DNA of 64,000 nucleotides from Dactylis glomerata. Taxonomy: Eukaryota > Streptophyta > Magnoliopsida > Poales > Poaceae. The stretch lies in the NCBI GenBank assembly GCA_007115705.1, contig QXEO01000170.1, positions 1,809,062 to 1,873,061 on the forward strand. The letters are read 5' to 3'. This document shows positions 30,526 to 42,070 of this stretch, piece by piece; position 1 is the stretch's first letter; the number at the start of each line of letters is the position of its first letter. The position numbers and the translations under genes are program-made. The notes beneath the pieces were generated by a model. That model was not told the origin of the DNA and did not search any database. It was given only the letters and a program-made list of their open reading frames with translations.

Positions 30526-32945
30526 ATGGATCGCGGTCGTAGGGACGACGGGGATAGCTGGGAGGGCCGCCAGAATCTGAAGAGACCGTACGACGAAAAC
30601 ATTCCGCTAGAAGAGCGCAGGGTGGACTCGTTGTCTGAATCTGAGCTTCGTCTTCTGCTAGAACGTCAGATTGACTCTAATTGCCGCAGAGGCCGGCAAG
30701 GGGACAGATTCCCACCTCGCATCGGGGATTCAGGTCATTTCGAGGGGGAAGCAGGGCGCTTTGCCCCAGGTCCTGCCTACCCGAGAGCCGGGGGAGGTGG
30801 GAAGCCTATGAAACGCAAGGTGGTCTCCAGCAAGACGAAGCCCCGTCAGGTGACGGATACGCCTGCGTCGTCCTCTCAGCATCCATCTCTGGGCGCTTCA
30901 TCGCAATCCGATGTGCTCGAGGTTGAGCCAGTTGCTACCAAGCCAGTAATCACATGCTTCAATTGCTCCCTGCCGGGTCATTACCAGTCCAACTGCAAGG
31001 CGCCGCCGCACTGTGCGCTCTGCGACATTGATGGCCACACCACAGCCATGTGCCCAGCGGCATCCAAGCAGGCGGAGGTGAAATGGTTTGGCTTTGCCAT
31101 TGATGGAAAGGGTTTCTATGCAATGGACAATGTGTTGCCGCTGCCGTGCTCCCAGCCAGCGAATCTGGCTTATGTGTTGATCGATGACCCTAGGGCTAGT
31201 GAGCAAGTCCTTGAAGAAGGTTTGAAGCTGTTGGTCTGTGAGGATTGGAACTGGCAGGTGCACAGATTGAGTCAGACAGACTTTTCGGTGGTCTTCACCA
31301 CTCCTGATAGCCTCAAACTTTGCAAGAATGCGGCAGACCTGGCGCTCCCTGGCAGCAAAATCGGGATCATAGTGCTCGACTCCATCAACAACCCTCTGGG
31401 TGCGCTGCCGCCGCTGATAGAGGTCTGGGCCAAAGTGCTTGGCGTTCCTCCATGCTTGCTGGAGTCAGAGCGGCTCAAATCGGCTCTTGGAATGGTGGGG
31501 AAGCCTTTGCATGTGGATGCCCTTTCGCTCAAGAAGAAATACAAGGAAGTTCTTGTCCAGTTTCAGGTGAATACACCTGAGCTTCCCAAGCTGGTGGTGC
31601 CACTCTATGTCAATGGCAAGGGCTACAGAGTGGAAATCATCCCTGTCAAGCGGAATGCTACCCACGGCGCGGCACCTCCACCACCTCCCAGCAAACCTGA
31701 TCAAGATTCTGACAAGGATGATGAAGACGACCCAGACGCGACCGACCAGAACAATTCAGATGCCCACTGGAAGTGGAAGAAGTCGAAGACCTCAGACCCC
31801 CTTGTTGTTCAAGCACCTAAGGACAAGGGCCCTGCCGGCCAACAATCAAGCTCCCTGCATAAGTCTAGGCCAAAGAAAGCTAGGGTTAAACCCCCAAGGA
31901 AGAATACTAGCAGTGCGCCAGTCCTTTAGGAGAAAACTAAGCGTGCGGCCTCTCCGTCCTCTGCTCCTGCACTGTCCATTTGTCAATATGGCTCCAATCT
32001 GGAAGCCGGCCCTTCCTTTGCAGCGAAGCTAGCGGCTGTTGTGTCGCCTATCTCCATCTCTGACTCGCCGGTGCTTTCCTCGGATGTGGGTGGGCCTCAC
32101 TTCTCCCCTGACAAGGTGCTCAAACTCTCTGCGGAAGACCATGCTGACATTGGCTGGGAGAGCCCCACCCAGTGGGACTTTGAGAATGAGACCTTGGCTC
32201 AGCATTGCAAGAAGCTTAAAGTGGGCCGGTCCTTTGCCGGGGTGGCCAAGAAGCTGGATCTTACTGCTGAGGCATCGGCGGGCATGCTGGTTGCTAAAGG
32301 GAAGTGCTCGGCGGCTGTGGCGACCTCTCCTCTGCTTGCCTCCGCGTCTCCCTCCAAGACCTCCAAGTCGGGCTCTGCCGCCTCAACCATTACTTCATCT
32401 ACTCCAACCTCTGGAATGGCAGGAGCGGAAGAAACAAAGGAAAGGATGCCGAGAACATGCTTCAGAAGGCCGTCCATGTGCAGGCATCGAAGGATTCCCC
32501 AGGTATGCCTGCTCCCTCTGCTGATTTTGTGCTTCTTTCTTCTATTCCGAATGAACGTCTTCTTGCTGTCGCTGCGGATTCTGGGCTTGCCCTGTGTCCA
32601 GGGGTGGGGGTTGTTGGGGATTTAATTTCTCTCATTAAAGCTAAGGAACTTGCTCAGGCTGCTCTTGCTCAAGCCCAAGCGCTGATCGCTAAGCGTGCAG
32701 AAGAAGAAAGCACCCGAGCGGCAGAGGCTGATAGGGATGCGACAAACTTAGCCAGTGTGGCTGCTGTTGAGACTTCTTTGCCCGCTTCATGTCCAGTTCG
32801 TACTGATGGCCAGTCAGTTCCTGTTATTCCTAAGCTGAAACGTGTCGCCAAAAAATCTGCTGCTGTATCTTCTACTCCGGCTCCTAGGCTCTTAAGGAAA
32901 ACTCCATCTCGCCAAGCACGGGCTTCTCCCATAGTTTCCAAATGA
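30526..32945 (+). pseudogene. LINE ORF1, nucleic-acid-binding protein, broken
   Basis: The start ATG at 30526 gives 'MDRGRRDDGDSWEGRQNL'. The open frame extends upstream to 29452, beyond the LINE end, so a start at 30526 or 29632 is more sensible. A CCHC knuckle pair ('CFNCSLPGHYQSNC', 'CALCDIDGHTTAMC') at about 30955-31060 is followed by a domain of the type found with zinc knuckles in plant LINEs (DUF4283-like). Then come acidic and Lys-rich linkers and an Ala-rich coiled-coil-like tail ('LAQAALAQAQALIAKR'). A TAG at 31927-31929 and a frameshift near 32440 break it. Its stop TGA overlaps the ORF2 ATG. Confidence 0.85.
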
Positions 32946-35900
32946 GAGCGCTCATTTGGAATATCCGAGGTTTTGGACGCAGAGGGCGCTGAAACCAACT
33001 CAGAGATTTCCTTAAAAACGCGCGCGTTGATATTCTTTTCCTTCAGGAAACTATTAGGCAAGACTTCTCTCTTCATGAGCTGGAGAGTCTAGAGGTTGGG
33101 GACAAATTTTTCTGGACTTGGCTTCCAGCTTCTGGCCACTCAGGTGGCCTTTTGGTTGGTTTCAAAGATTCCTGTTTTGAAGTAAGGGTGGTGCATAAAG
33201 AAGAGTTCCTTATTTCGACCCAACTTGTTTTAAAAGCCTCTCTTTTTTTTCCAGTTTGTGGGGGTTTATGGCCCTGCTGATCACAGTCGCTCACCTCTAT
33301 TCCTCCAAGAGCTGGAGGAAGTGGTCGCTCGAGCAACTTCTCCGGTCTTGGTGGTTGGAGACTTTAATCTGATTAGAGGAAGAAATGATAAGAATAACAG
33401 AATTATCGATTGGTCAAGGGTTAACATGTTCAACGACTCCATTGCTCGCTTGCAGCTTAGGGAAGTTGTTTGATATGGGGCATGTTTCACATGGACAAAC
33501 AAGCAGCTGAATCCTGTCCGCAGTGTGTTGGGCAGGGTTCTGATTTCTCCCCAGTGGGAGATCACCTTTCCCTTACTATCGCTGGTTGCTGAATCTAGCA
33601 TAGGATCTGATCACACTCCCCTTGTCTTTGCCACTGGGGCAGATTTGGCCCCTAGGGCGAGTAGATTTTTCTTTGAGAACTCTAGGCTGTCGCTTCTAGT
33701 GTTTTCAGACATGATTAAGGCAAAATGGGGAACTTTCGTCCCTTCCCAAGGAAGCTTCTTCAACGCCATTTGCTTCTGGCATCACCAAATTAGCCTTCTA
33801 AGACGGTACCTCAAGGGCTGGGGTGCCAATCTTCGTAGAGACTTAAGATATGAGAAGGATTCTATTCTCCAACAGATCCAAGAGCTGGATCTTGTTGCAG
33901 ATGGTGTAGGTTTGAATGATGAAGGCTGGATGCGGCGGTACCATCTCAAAGAAACCCTAATTAACCTCTATCAGAAGGAAGAGGACTACTGGAGACAACG
34001 CAGCCGCATAAAATAGACGGTTCTAGGTGATGCTAACACGGCATACTTCCATGCCATTGCGAATGGGAGAAGGAGAAAGTGCGCCATCACCACTCTCTCT
34101 ACCCCCATCAGGTCCAATCTCTGATCAGCAGGATATTCAAGCGCATGTTTATGCTTTTTATCGTGAGTTGATGGGTACGGAAGAGCCCCAACTCATTACC
34201 CTTGTTAACAATCTGTGGGATGTTGGCTCTCGGGTCTCTTCAGAGGAAAATGTGGCTTTTGCCCTATCCCTATCCCAGCAGGAGCTAGACGAGATCCTTG
34301 CTCAAACCAAAATTGATACGGCACCTGGGCCAGATGGCTTCCCAGTGGCCTTTTTCAAATCTTTCTGGCCAATGCTAAAGCATCTTATTCTGCGCATTCT
34401 CAATGACTTTGCCCTGGGTAGATTGGATATCTCTAGACTGAACTTTGCTGTTATCTCTCTTCTACCCAAGGTGCCAGGTGCAGATTCTATTAAACTCTTC
34501 CGTCCCATTGCGCTGATCAACATAATTTTTAAGTTCATTTCTAAAGCTTTTGCCAGTAGGTTAACCTTGATAGCGCATCGGGTGATTTCCCCTACTCAAA
34601 CTGCTTTCATCAAAGGGAGGATTATTCACGATGGTGCTCTGGCTCTTCATGAAATTCTGGATGAAATCAAATTCTCTGTCAGCGCGCAGTAATCTTGAAG
34701 CTGGATTTTGAGAAGGCCCACGACAGAGTGAGTTGGGCTTTTCTGAGAACTGTTCTCTCTCGAAAGGGTTCCAAGGGAGGCAATGTGCATAGGTTGATGC
34801 AGTTAGTCACTGGGGCCCAAACCACAATTCAAATTAACAGGGAGATTGGCCCCTTCTTTTGTAACAAGAGAGGCGTTCGCCAGGGCGATCCCATCTCTCC
34901 CCTGCTCTTGAACTTCATGGCTGATGCGTTATCTGGCATGATTGACGTGGCTAGCAGAGCTGGACACATTAAAGGTGTTGTTTCACACTTGATCCAGGGA
35001 GGAGTGACTCACCTCCAGTACGCAGATGACACAATTCTCCTTCTGGAATTGGATGATAATTCTTTAGCCAATCTGAAATTCCTATTGATTACATTTGAAA
35101 TTCTGTCTGGCCTCAAGATTAATTTCCTCAAGAGTGAGGTCATTGTTATGGGCGCCTCCCAGGAAGAGCAAGCCAGAGTGGCGAATGCCCTAAACTGCAA
35201 ACAAGGAGCTTTTCCTTTCACCTATCTCGGATTCCCTATGGCTGATAGACCACTCACCATGGTCGAGTGGGAAGGCCTGGTTGGCAAGGTGGGACATCGA
35301 GATGATCCGTGGCAGGGTCGGTTCATGTCTTCTGCAGCTAGATTAACTCTCATAAACTCATCCCTTTCCAGCCTGACTATGTATGCGATGGGCCTATTTC
35401 TTCTAGCTGATGGCACTCATGCGTCTTTCGATAAGATCTTAGCTAGGTTTTTCTGGGAAGGTGTCTCGGACAAACGTAGTTATCACTGGGTAAACTGGCC
35501 GAAAGTGTGTCGCCCAAAGGACCAGGATGGGCTAGGAATCAACAACTCAAGATTTTTTAATGCAGCCTTGATGGTTAAATGGATCTGGAGAATTTTTGAT
35601 CCAGCTGAGCATCATAATCTGTGGTACAAGTTACTGCGGGCCAAATATTTGAGTGTTGACAATATCTTTGCCCGCAATAGCCAGGGTGGCTCGCAATTCT
35701 GGCGTAGTATTAATAAGATCAAACATCTGTTTAAGTTAGGATCAAAATACCAGCTTGGCTCTGGGGAAAGGATCCTTTTCTGGACTGACTGGTGGCAAGG
35801 GGAGGGCCCCCTAGCCATCAAATACCCGAGACTTTTTGACATTTGTAGCTCAAAAACAATCTCGGTAGCTCAAGCTCTTCCAATCTCTCCAACATGTCTT

Positions 35901-36619
35901 CAGTTCAGACGCTCCTTTGGACCGGAAGAAGTGCTTGCCTCGGAGCTCCTAGTGCAGGACCTCCAACATATTCATCTTTCCACTATTGATGATCAGGTCA
36001 AGTGGGCTCTGGAACCCGGGGGGAATTCTCTGTTTCCTCACTATATCGCAAAATCAATCAAGGTCCTAGCCTCCCACAAGAAAAACTGCTCTGGAAAGCC
36101 AAACTTCCTCTAAAAATCAAAATCTTCCTTTGGCAGATGGCTAAGGGGAAGATGCCTCTTAACGAGCAGATTCATCGCCGTCATGGTAATTCTAATGGCC
36201 AGTGCGCCTTGTGTGGTAGTGTGGAATTAATCAGTCACAATTTCTTCTCCTGCGCTTTTGCAAGATTGATGTGGAGTGGAATCAGGGAAGCTTTTGGAGT
36301 TCAGTGGAACCCTCAAAGCCTCCCCGATTTCCTTTCAATTTTAAACCAGCTTACCCCTAGTGTGCGACAATCTTTCTGGGTTTTGTTTGCAGCTCAATGT
36401 TGGGCCCTCTGGCTCATTCGTAACAAGCTTACCATTGAAAATATTTTCCCCAAGCAACCTGCTGACTGCTTCTTCAAAACTGCAACATTTCTACAGCTGT
36501 GGAGGCCACTCTTGAAGGAGAAGCACGTTGACAAGCTCGACGCCATGGTTGAAGCTCTTCGCTCCTTGTATCGTCAAACTAGAGTTATTTCTACTCAAGG
36601 ACAACCTGTTGCTGCATGA
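32942..36619 (+). pseudogene. LINE ORF2, endonuclease and reverse transcriptase, broken
   Basis: It begins 'MRALIWNIRGFGRRGR' at 32942, in a 4-base ATGA overlap with the ORF1 stop. Endonuclease motifs are 'FLQET', 'VVGDFNLIR' and 'GSDHTPLV'. RT motifs are 'GPDGFPVAFF', 'RPIALINIIFKFISK', 'QTAFIKGRIIHDG', 'LKLDFEKAHDRVSW', 'RGVRQGDPISPLL' and the catalytic 'LQYADDTILLL' near 35020. A zinc-binding C-terminus ('CALCGSVELISHNFFSC') and the Trp-rich end follow. The reading changes frame near 33255, 34110, 34690 and 36050, with stops such as the TGA at codon 17 and the TAG at 34015. Target-primed insertion is the family's role. Confidence 0.92.
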
Positions 36620-36779
36620 TCAAACTTGTTAACTTCCTATCTATCGTTGTGGGGCGCGCAAGGCAAGTGTTGCCTTGTGAATTTCGCCTTTGTAAGTGTG
36701 TTGTACTGAATATGTTGTTGTGAACTCGTGGTGGCTTTATTAATTTAAAGTCGGGCAGGGATGCCTTTTATCTAAAAAG

Positions 36780-37127
36780 AAGGGTTCTCCTCTTCATTTT
36801 AAATGCAATTTAAACATATTTTGAAATGTTAAAAAAATTCAAAAAAAATGTTGCATGTACATATCCACAACCTATGCATAAGCCAAGTTGTTTCACGAAA
36901 ATCCGACTCTTCGAGTGGACTAGGCAAAAAAGATAACATTCCGTGGTAAAATAAGGGTTTGCATGAGACATTTTTTTGTCTTTTTTACTTATAACACTAC
37001 AAATATCGATTTACCGTAAAACTTGGTCATACGTACGTAATCTGTCGAGATGTACACGTAAATTTTTGTTTGGAATTTTTTATATTTTCAAATGTGTTTT
37101 TTGAATAAAGGGAGCATATGCACCCTA
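36780..37127. mobile_element. foldback MITE, family X copy 2
   Basis: Right end reverse-complemented 'AGGGTGCATATGCTCCC'. The left end 'AGGGTTCTCCTC' overlaps the LINE target duplication. Paired inner segments ('GCATGTACATATCCACA' left, 'ACGTGTACATCTCGACA' right, reverse-complemented) match those in copy 1 at 28107-28455. Non-coding. Confidence 0.6.
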
Positions 37128-37399
37128 GATCAAATATGCATTTCCCTTTTTAACAAAAAAAGGATTCTTATCATATCTGCCACTATATGACGGATCCCAT
37201 GCTCAAAAAAAAAGTTTGGTTCTTAGCAAGGAACATCATCATGGTTTTAACTTTCAGAAAGAAAAACTGACCAAGTACAGGTTCTTACCTTACATTAACA
37301 TTTCCTAGTACTACACACTAACATTTTTCTCTGTCCGAACAGTTTTCATCAGCCGCCTCAGCTATCGGCACACATGTTGGTTATCAATTACGAACACCA
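37128..37399. other. no gene seen
   Basis: About 270 bases of AT-rich DNA between the MITE and the 3' half of gene-family copy 4. It may be that gene's 3' flank. Confidence 0.5.
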
Positions 37400-37770
37400 A
37401 CCATATGCATGATTTTCATCTGCTCCAACTTCAGACACGATTTTCATGGACAGACATCACTGAGAAACGCATAGGATTACCGGCGGATTGGGAATTTCGT
37501 TTACCGGGCCGTAACATCAGTACTTCCAGGATCAGCAGCACAACAGCAGGAGGCGCACGTGGTGGCAGGGTGTGCAGAATCCCTGTGTGCCGGGAGTTCG
37601 TGAGAAACTCTTTGAACGAGAATGCTTTGCGTACTACCCGATTTGTACGAAGTCGCATAGCAGTGCTCCTCTTGGCACCACAACAGCATGGTCAGCCGTT
37701 CTATCTCTCTCCATCGTCTGCTGCGAGCCGGCGAACACCCAACAAAAGCAGAGAAGTCGGCTCCCAAGTT
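37400..37770 (-). pseudogene. gene-family copy 4, 3' half (split by LINE 2)
   Basis: On minus it starts in 'GADFSAFVGCSPARS', which continues the 'LDFGADL' end of the 5' half at 62247-62770. It goes on in a shifted frame with 'FKEFLTNSRHTGILHTLPPRA', matching 'FLTKYWPKCIMQTLPPRA' in copy 1. The 16-base segment AAGTCGGCTCC(C/A)AAGT is present at 37754-37769 here and at 62247-62262 in the other half, as expected for a LINE target duplication. The coding frame is also shifted between the two motifs, so the copy is dead. Confidence 0.6.
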
Positions 37771-38779
37771 TTTAAACTTGAGTGCTTGAGGCCATAGGCC
37801 CGGCTTTAACTTAATAAAGCCACATAGGCAGCGTCACAGGCTCACAGCATACAGATGTAAAATAGTCTCTTACAAGGGTACCCAGACCCTGAAACACACG
37901 CACTCCACTTATGCAGAATTCAAGCTTCACAAACAAAACAGCAGCTCGGGTTACAGAAATGATAGCTCGCAAGCTAACTTTGAGGACCGCCTGCTATAAG
38001 AGTGGAGTGTAGATGCCGATCGCTCCCACCACCGCATCCAGAAGATCTATATCCTTCAACTTGACCAGCATCATCCATTGTTGCATAAAAACTGTCATTG
38101 TCTACAAGGCGTCAGCCGGTTTGCCAATAAGAGAACCTTCCATAGTCAGTTTGTTTCTAATAGTACAAAGAGTCCAACAAAGAGCAGTAAAGGAGAACCA
38201 AATTAGCCTACGATATTCCCCCGTTAGACCTTGGACAATGGCTAGGAACTCGCCAACCCCAGAAGGATTACAGTCGCAATGTAGGAGTTCCCGTACTCCC
38301 GCCCACATGAATTTAGCTAAGGGACAACTGAAAAAGATATGATTGCAATCCTCAAGATCCCCGCAAAGTTCACAATTCCCATTTGAAGGACCCATCCATT
38401 TAGCCAACTGTTCCTAGCACAGAAGCTTGCCCCGTATCATTTGCCATAGGAAGATCCTAATCCTAGGTGGGACTCTGGTGCGCCAAACTTCCTTGAAGAG
38501 GGTGACCGCCGCCCCTTGTGATGGTCGCAAATAAATGGACCTGGTGGAGAATACCCCTGAGGCCTCCAAACACCAAGAGACTCCATCCTCCTCATCTGAA
38601 GCATGTAGGTGTTGTAGCTCCCGAGTGAGGCTATCCCACTCCACTTCCGGTAGGTCAAAGGATCTTCGAAAAAGGATTCCCCATCCCTCGCCGTTGAGAG
38701 CATCCTTTACCGTGATGAAGGGAAAGGCACATATATTAAAAAAATATCGGATATCTATCACGTAGGGGTGCCGACTCAG
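37771..38779 (-). mobile_element. LINE 2, 3' part
   Basis: On minus it continues from 'FWLDWWSE' (at 53922-53971) with 'SAPLRDRYPIFF', then 'WCLEASGVFSTRSIYLRPS', 'RIRIFLWQMIRGKLLC' and the zinc-binding 'CELCGDLEDCNHIFFSC', ending near 38102. The 3' UTR runs to a short A-tail at 37771-37775. Target duplication AAGTCGGCTCC.AAGT is at 37754-37769. The LINE is a relative of the full-length LINE at 29560-36773. The last five bases here (38775-38779) are the CTCAG duplication of the Tat element. Confidence 0.88.
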
Positions 38780-39742
38780 TGTCGGGGGGATGACCCCCGA
38801 TAGGGTCAAGAGACTAGAAAGGTACAAGGTCTATGGTTGACTTTATGCCGGTTGACCAAGGAAGGGCCTGGCCGGAATATATGAGCATCGGCCAGGCCGG
38901 CATATATGTATATCCCGGATCATGGCCGGGCCGACATATATGTATATCCCGGATCATGTCCGGATATGCCGGATTAACCAGTATACTAATTGTGGAGTGC
39001 CGGCATATACTTAGATATGCCGGCCTAACCATTTGGTGTGTTGTGCAGGAGCAGGGGAGGCCGGATTACCCGACCTTCGTAGGTCGTTGGTCCGGCATAT
39101 AGGTCCGGGGTATGGCCAACGGTCATATCCCGGAATACAGAAGTCAGCTAATGTGTCACATCCCTACAATAAAGGAAGAAAACATCCGAGCATGGTAGCA
39201 GAGTGTGATGGCAGGGTGCACAGTGGAGGTTACCTACCCTCACTGTGCACAAGTACAGAGCTTACCTCACAAGGGTAAGGTCACAGTGCAGGAAGTACAA
39301 GGTACAGGGATATGAAGTCCCATCGAGAGCAATCAGGGAGGAAGTCAAGGGTCTCTGCCCTCGTCAGCAAGTCCTATTTGGAGTGTAGCTCGTGTCTGCT
39401 GGTCTCTTGTGACCGTTGTAACCCTGGCCACCACTATATAAGGTGGCACAGGGAGCCCTAGGAGGGGGTTGGTCCCTCGGTGTTCCTACACTTAGCAGTT
39501 CATCTTCCTCCTCTAGCAGAGAGTTTGGAAGCACCATTGTTGTGTACTCCATCGATCCAAATATATAACCAAGTAGAGCAGGAGTAGGGGTGTTATCTCC
39601 TTACGAGAGCCCCGAACCTGGGTAGATCTGTGTTCCTTTCTGTCGTGCTTTTTAGCTCGTTCCCCTCTCCCGAATCCTCCAGCATCTAGTTCGGCCCCCA
39701 TTTAAGCCATCCTATGGCATATGTTGTTTCACCACGATGACA
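38780..39742 (+). repeat. 5' LTR of the Tat element
   Basis: 963 bp, TG..CA. It contains 'CTATATAAGG' at 39434-39443, a good TATA box, so transcription should start near 39465. It is rich in 'CCGGCATAT' and 'CCCGGATCATG' words. It differs from the 3' LTR at six sites (five transitions, one transversion), counted by eye. Confidence 0.95.
39434..39443 (+). promoter_or_regulatory. LTR TATA box
   Basis: 'CTATATAAGG' followed by a GC-rich 30-base stretch. The same box occurs in the 3' LTR at 53613-53622, where it could drive readthrough into LINE 2 and element II. Confidence 0.7.
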
Positions 39743-39744
39743 TT

Positions 39745-39762
39745 TGGCGCCCACCGTGGGGC
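39745..39762 (+). other. primer-binding site of the Tat element
   Basis: TGGCGCCCACCGTGGGGC begins two bases after the LTR. The first bases pair with a tRNA ending GGCGCCA. The 'TGGCGCCCACCGTGGGGC' form is common in grass Gypsy elements. Confidence 0.8.
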
Positions 39763-39770
39763 AGATCGAT

Positions 39771-42070
39771 ATGCTGGGCGGAGTGTTCATTCGGACGGGG
39801 TCTGTGATAGCAGCTTCGGGAGTGCGCGTGGTCTCTGGCCTCGTCCAGAGGCTAGGCTCGCTCAGCTTCGTCAGCAACAACGCCGGATGTCTCGGCGGCC
39901 GGCCGTTCCCCAGGGATGGCCGGATCATGTCTTTCGGTTCCCACGAGGTGTACGTGGGAACTGAGAGAGTTTGCAGGGAAAAGTTGCTGGTGGCGGCGGA
40001 TCCTCCGTCGCATCGGCTGGCTCACGCTGGGCGTAGCGCTCGCTCAGTAGAGTCGGCCGAGGTGATGATGGCCGGCACATCAGTGCCGCCGGCAGAGGGT
40101 GCCGGCAAGGCAGCAGCAGCAGCAGGAGATACTCCCCCGGAGCCGCCGAAGGCCAAGAGGTCGGCACGTCCTCCGTTGGAGCGTGTCGAGAACCTGGCCG
40201 GCACTTCCGCTGTGCCGGCAAAGGGTCAGGTGCTTCTTCCCATCATCGATCGGCTTCTCGAGCCGGTGCGATCCGGCGATGATCCGGAGCAAACAAGGGA
40301 GGTCCTGGAGGGATCTCGCCAGGCCCTCGTCGACGAGGCCCTGGCCATGCACCAGGAGCGCGAACGGTTTAACCGGCAACTCCGTGAGTATGAGGCAGCT
40401 CATGGTTTTACTCCTGTGGTAACCCGGCCTAGCCGGATAGAAGATGTTAGAACTAGAGGTAGAGATCTTAACACTGAGCTAGAGAAAGGTGCTAGTGGTA
40501 AGGGTCATACTGCAACGAGTACTGTGCCTAAGGTAATTTATAGCTCACCAGTAAAGAACCTTAGAGCAGCAGCAGAGGTAGCTAAGGACTTATCTAATTT
40601 GTCCGGCGAAGCACTGCATGAGCAGCAAGCCCGGCTTAACCATCTTTTGTCTGAAGCAACTAAGCAGCAGGAGGCCTTTAAGAAGGCAAACCCAGATGCC
40701 GGGGCGTCGCAGTACATTGCATCGGTAGGAGGTGCCGGCGCAAGGTCGAGGGGCCAAGCTTCGTCCCCGCATCCAAGTGCTCGGCGTGCCGGAAGTGTGA
40801 CCTCTGGCCGCCGGGACAAGCAGATCCAAGTGTATGATCCGGCAATTGCCGGAAAGCAGACAGTAGTTCAGAAGAATGCCGGCCAAACTGACAAATATGT
40901 CGGCCGCAAGAGTGCTGGCCAGAATGTGCCGGCCGGGCAAGGGGCAGTCTCGGCCGGTGGTGGCCGGAGTAACAGTGCAGCCCGGCGTCAGCAGCAGGGC
41001 GCCGGAGGTGCAGCGCTGCAGCAAGGTGCAGGTCATCCGGGACATCGAGAGGATGACGGCAATTCCGCCCTTGCCAGGGCGGGATATCAGCAGCAGCATC
41101 AGCAAGGCCGGCATAGTGAGCAGTATCAGCCGGAGCAGCAGCAGGAAAAAGTGATTGCGGGCCCAATTGCATCTCGGTTGGGACCTCGGTCCTTGGCAGC
41201 AAGTGATGCGCGCTTCAAGCTGGACAGGATTCACCAATCAGAGTTGGTGGAGAGGCAAGGAGCTCTGGGTCCTATGTGCTTTGGACCCCGGATTATGGGT
41301 GAGCCGGTACCTTACTACTTCCAGCTCGCGCGTGGCGCGAGGACATACAACGGCAGTACAAAGCCGGAAGATTGGTTGGAGGATTACTCCACCGCAGTGA
41401 ACATTGCCGGAGGAAACCTCAGATGGGCGGTACGATATGTACCGCAAATGCTAGAAGGACTAGCCAGGATATGGCTGAATAACCTGCCGGCCGGAAGTAT
41501 CAACGGCTGGGTTGATTTTGAAGAGCAGTTTGTGTCAAACTTCACCAGTACATATAAGAGACCGAATCGTCCTCAACAGCTGGCTAACTGCCGGCAGGGA
41601 GTGAATGAGACCGACCGAGACTATCTGACCAGGTGGTGCACATTGCGCAATTCCTGCGAAGGAGTTGTGGAGCAGCAAGCCATCATGTGGTTCGCTCATG
41701 GGTGCCGGCATGGCACCATGTTGTGGCAAAAGCTTCAGAGGGAAATGCCGGCCACGCTGGCCGAGACAATCAAGATTGCTGATAGTTATGCTCTGGGAGA
41801 TCCTATGCATCCCACCCTTGATTCACAAGGACAGGGGCAGACCCAGGGGAACACCAACAGCGCCGGGAGACCAGGGCAATACTATCGCACTGATAACCGG
41901 AACAAGAGAAGAGATGAAAGGCCGGATTACCGGTATGGGGCAGCACAAGTAGCAGCTGTGGAAGAAGAACAAGGGGGCGCCGACAGTAGCCAGCGTCCGA
42001 GGTATGAGGACAATCAGCAGCCTCAGCAGCAACAGCCACAGAGCAAACGCAGCCCTTCCAGAAGAAGAAT
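39771..42070 (+). pseudogene. gag: Tat element gag, frameshifted at its end
   Basis: The open frame extends from the primer site. The first ATG is 39771 and another good candidate is 40065 ('MMAGTSVPPAEG'). The N-terminal 450 residues are Ala/Gly/Gln-rich and disordered. The capsid domain lies at about 41270-41800 with 'YYFQLARGARTYNGSTKPED' and 'GWVDFEEQFVSNFTSTYKRP', as in plant Retrotrans_gag domains. A Gln-run at 42016-42046 marks a one-base shift. After it the related protein continues in the pol frame ('QPFQKKNVWINKNAGGG'). In intact relatives gag and pol are probably one frame. The protein packages the element RNA. Confidence 0.88.

Larger units (their letters stand above)
29560..36773 (+). 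mobile_element. full-length LINE (ORF1 and ORF2)
   Basis: 7214 bp between 15-base target duplications AAAAAGAAGGGTTCT (29545-29559 and 36774-36788). A 5' leader of about 970 bases is followed by ORF1 (30526-32945), ORF2 (32942-36619) and a 150-base 3' UTR ending 'GATGCCTTTTATCT'. The right-hand duplication continues into MITE family X copy 2, so the LINE landed in the edge of that MITE. Both ORFs carry stops or frameshifts, so it is inactive, but the structure is complete. Confidence 0.92.

Noticed and set aside
39744..39770. Gag start at TTG 39744
   Set aside because: This lies in the primer-binding site. An ATG start at 39771 or 40065 is more likely.
40590..41237. 215- and 174-codon minus-strand frames
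   Set aside because: Antisense shadows of the GC-rich, Gln/Gly/Ala-rich gag.
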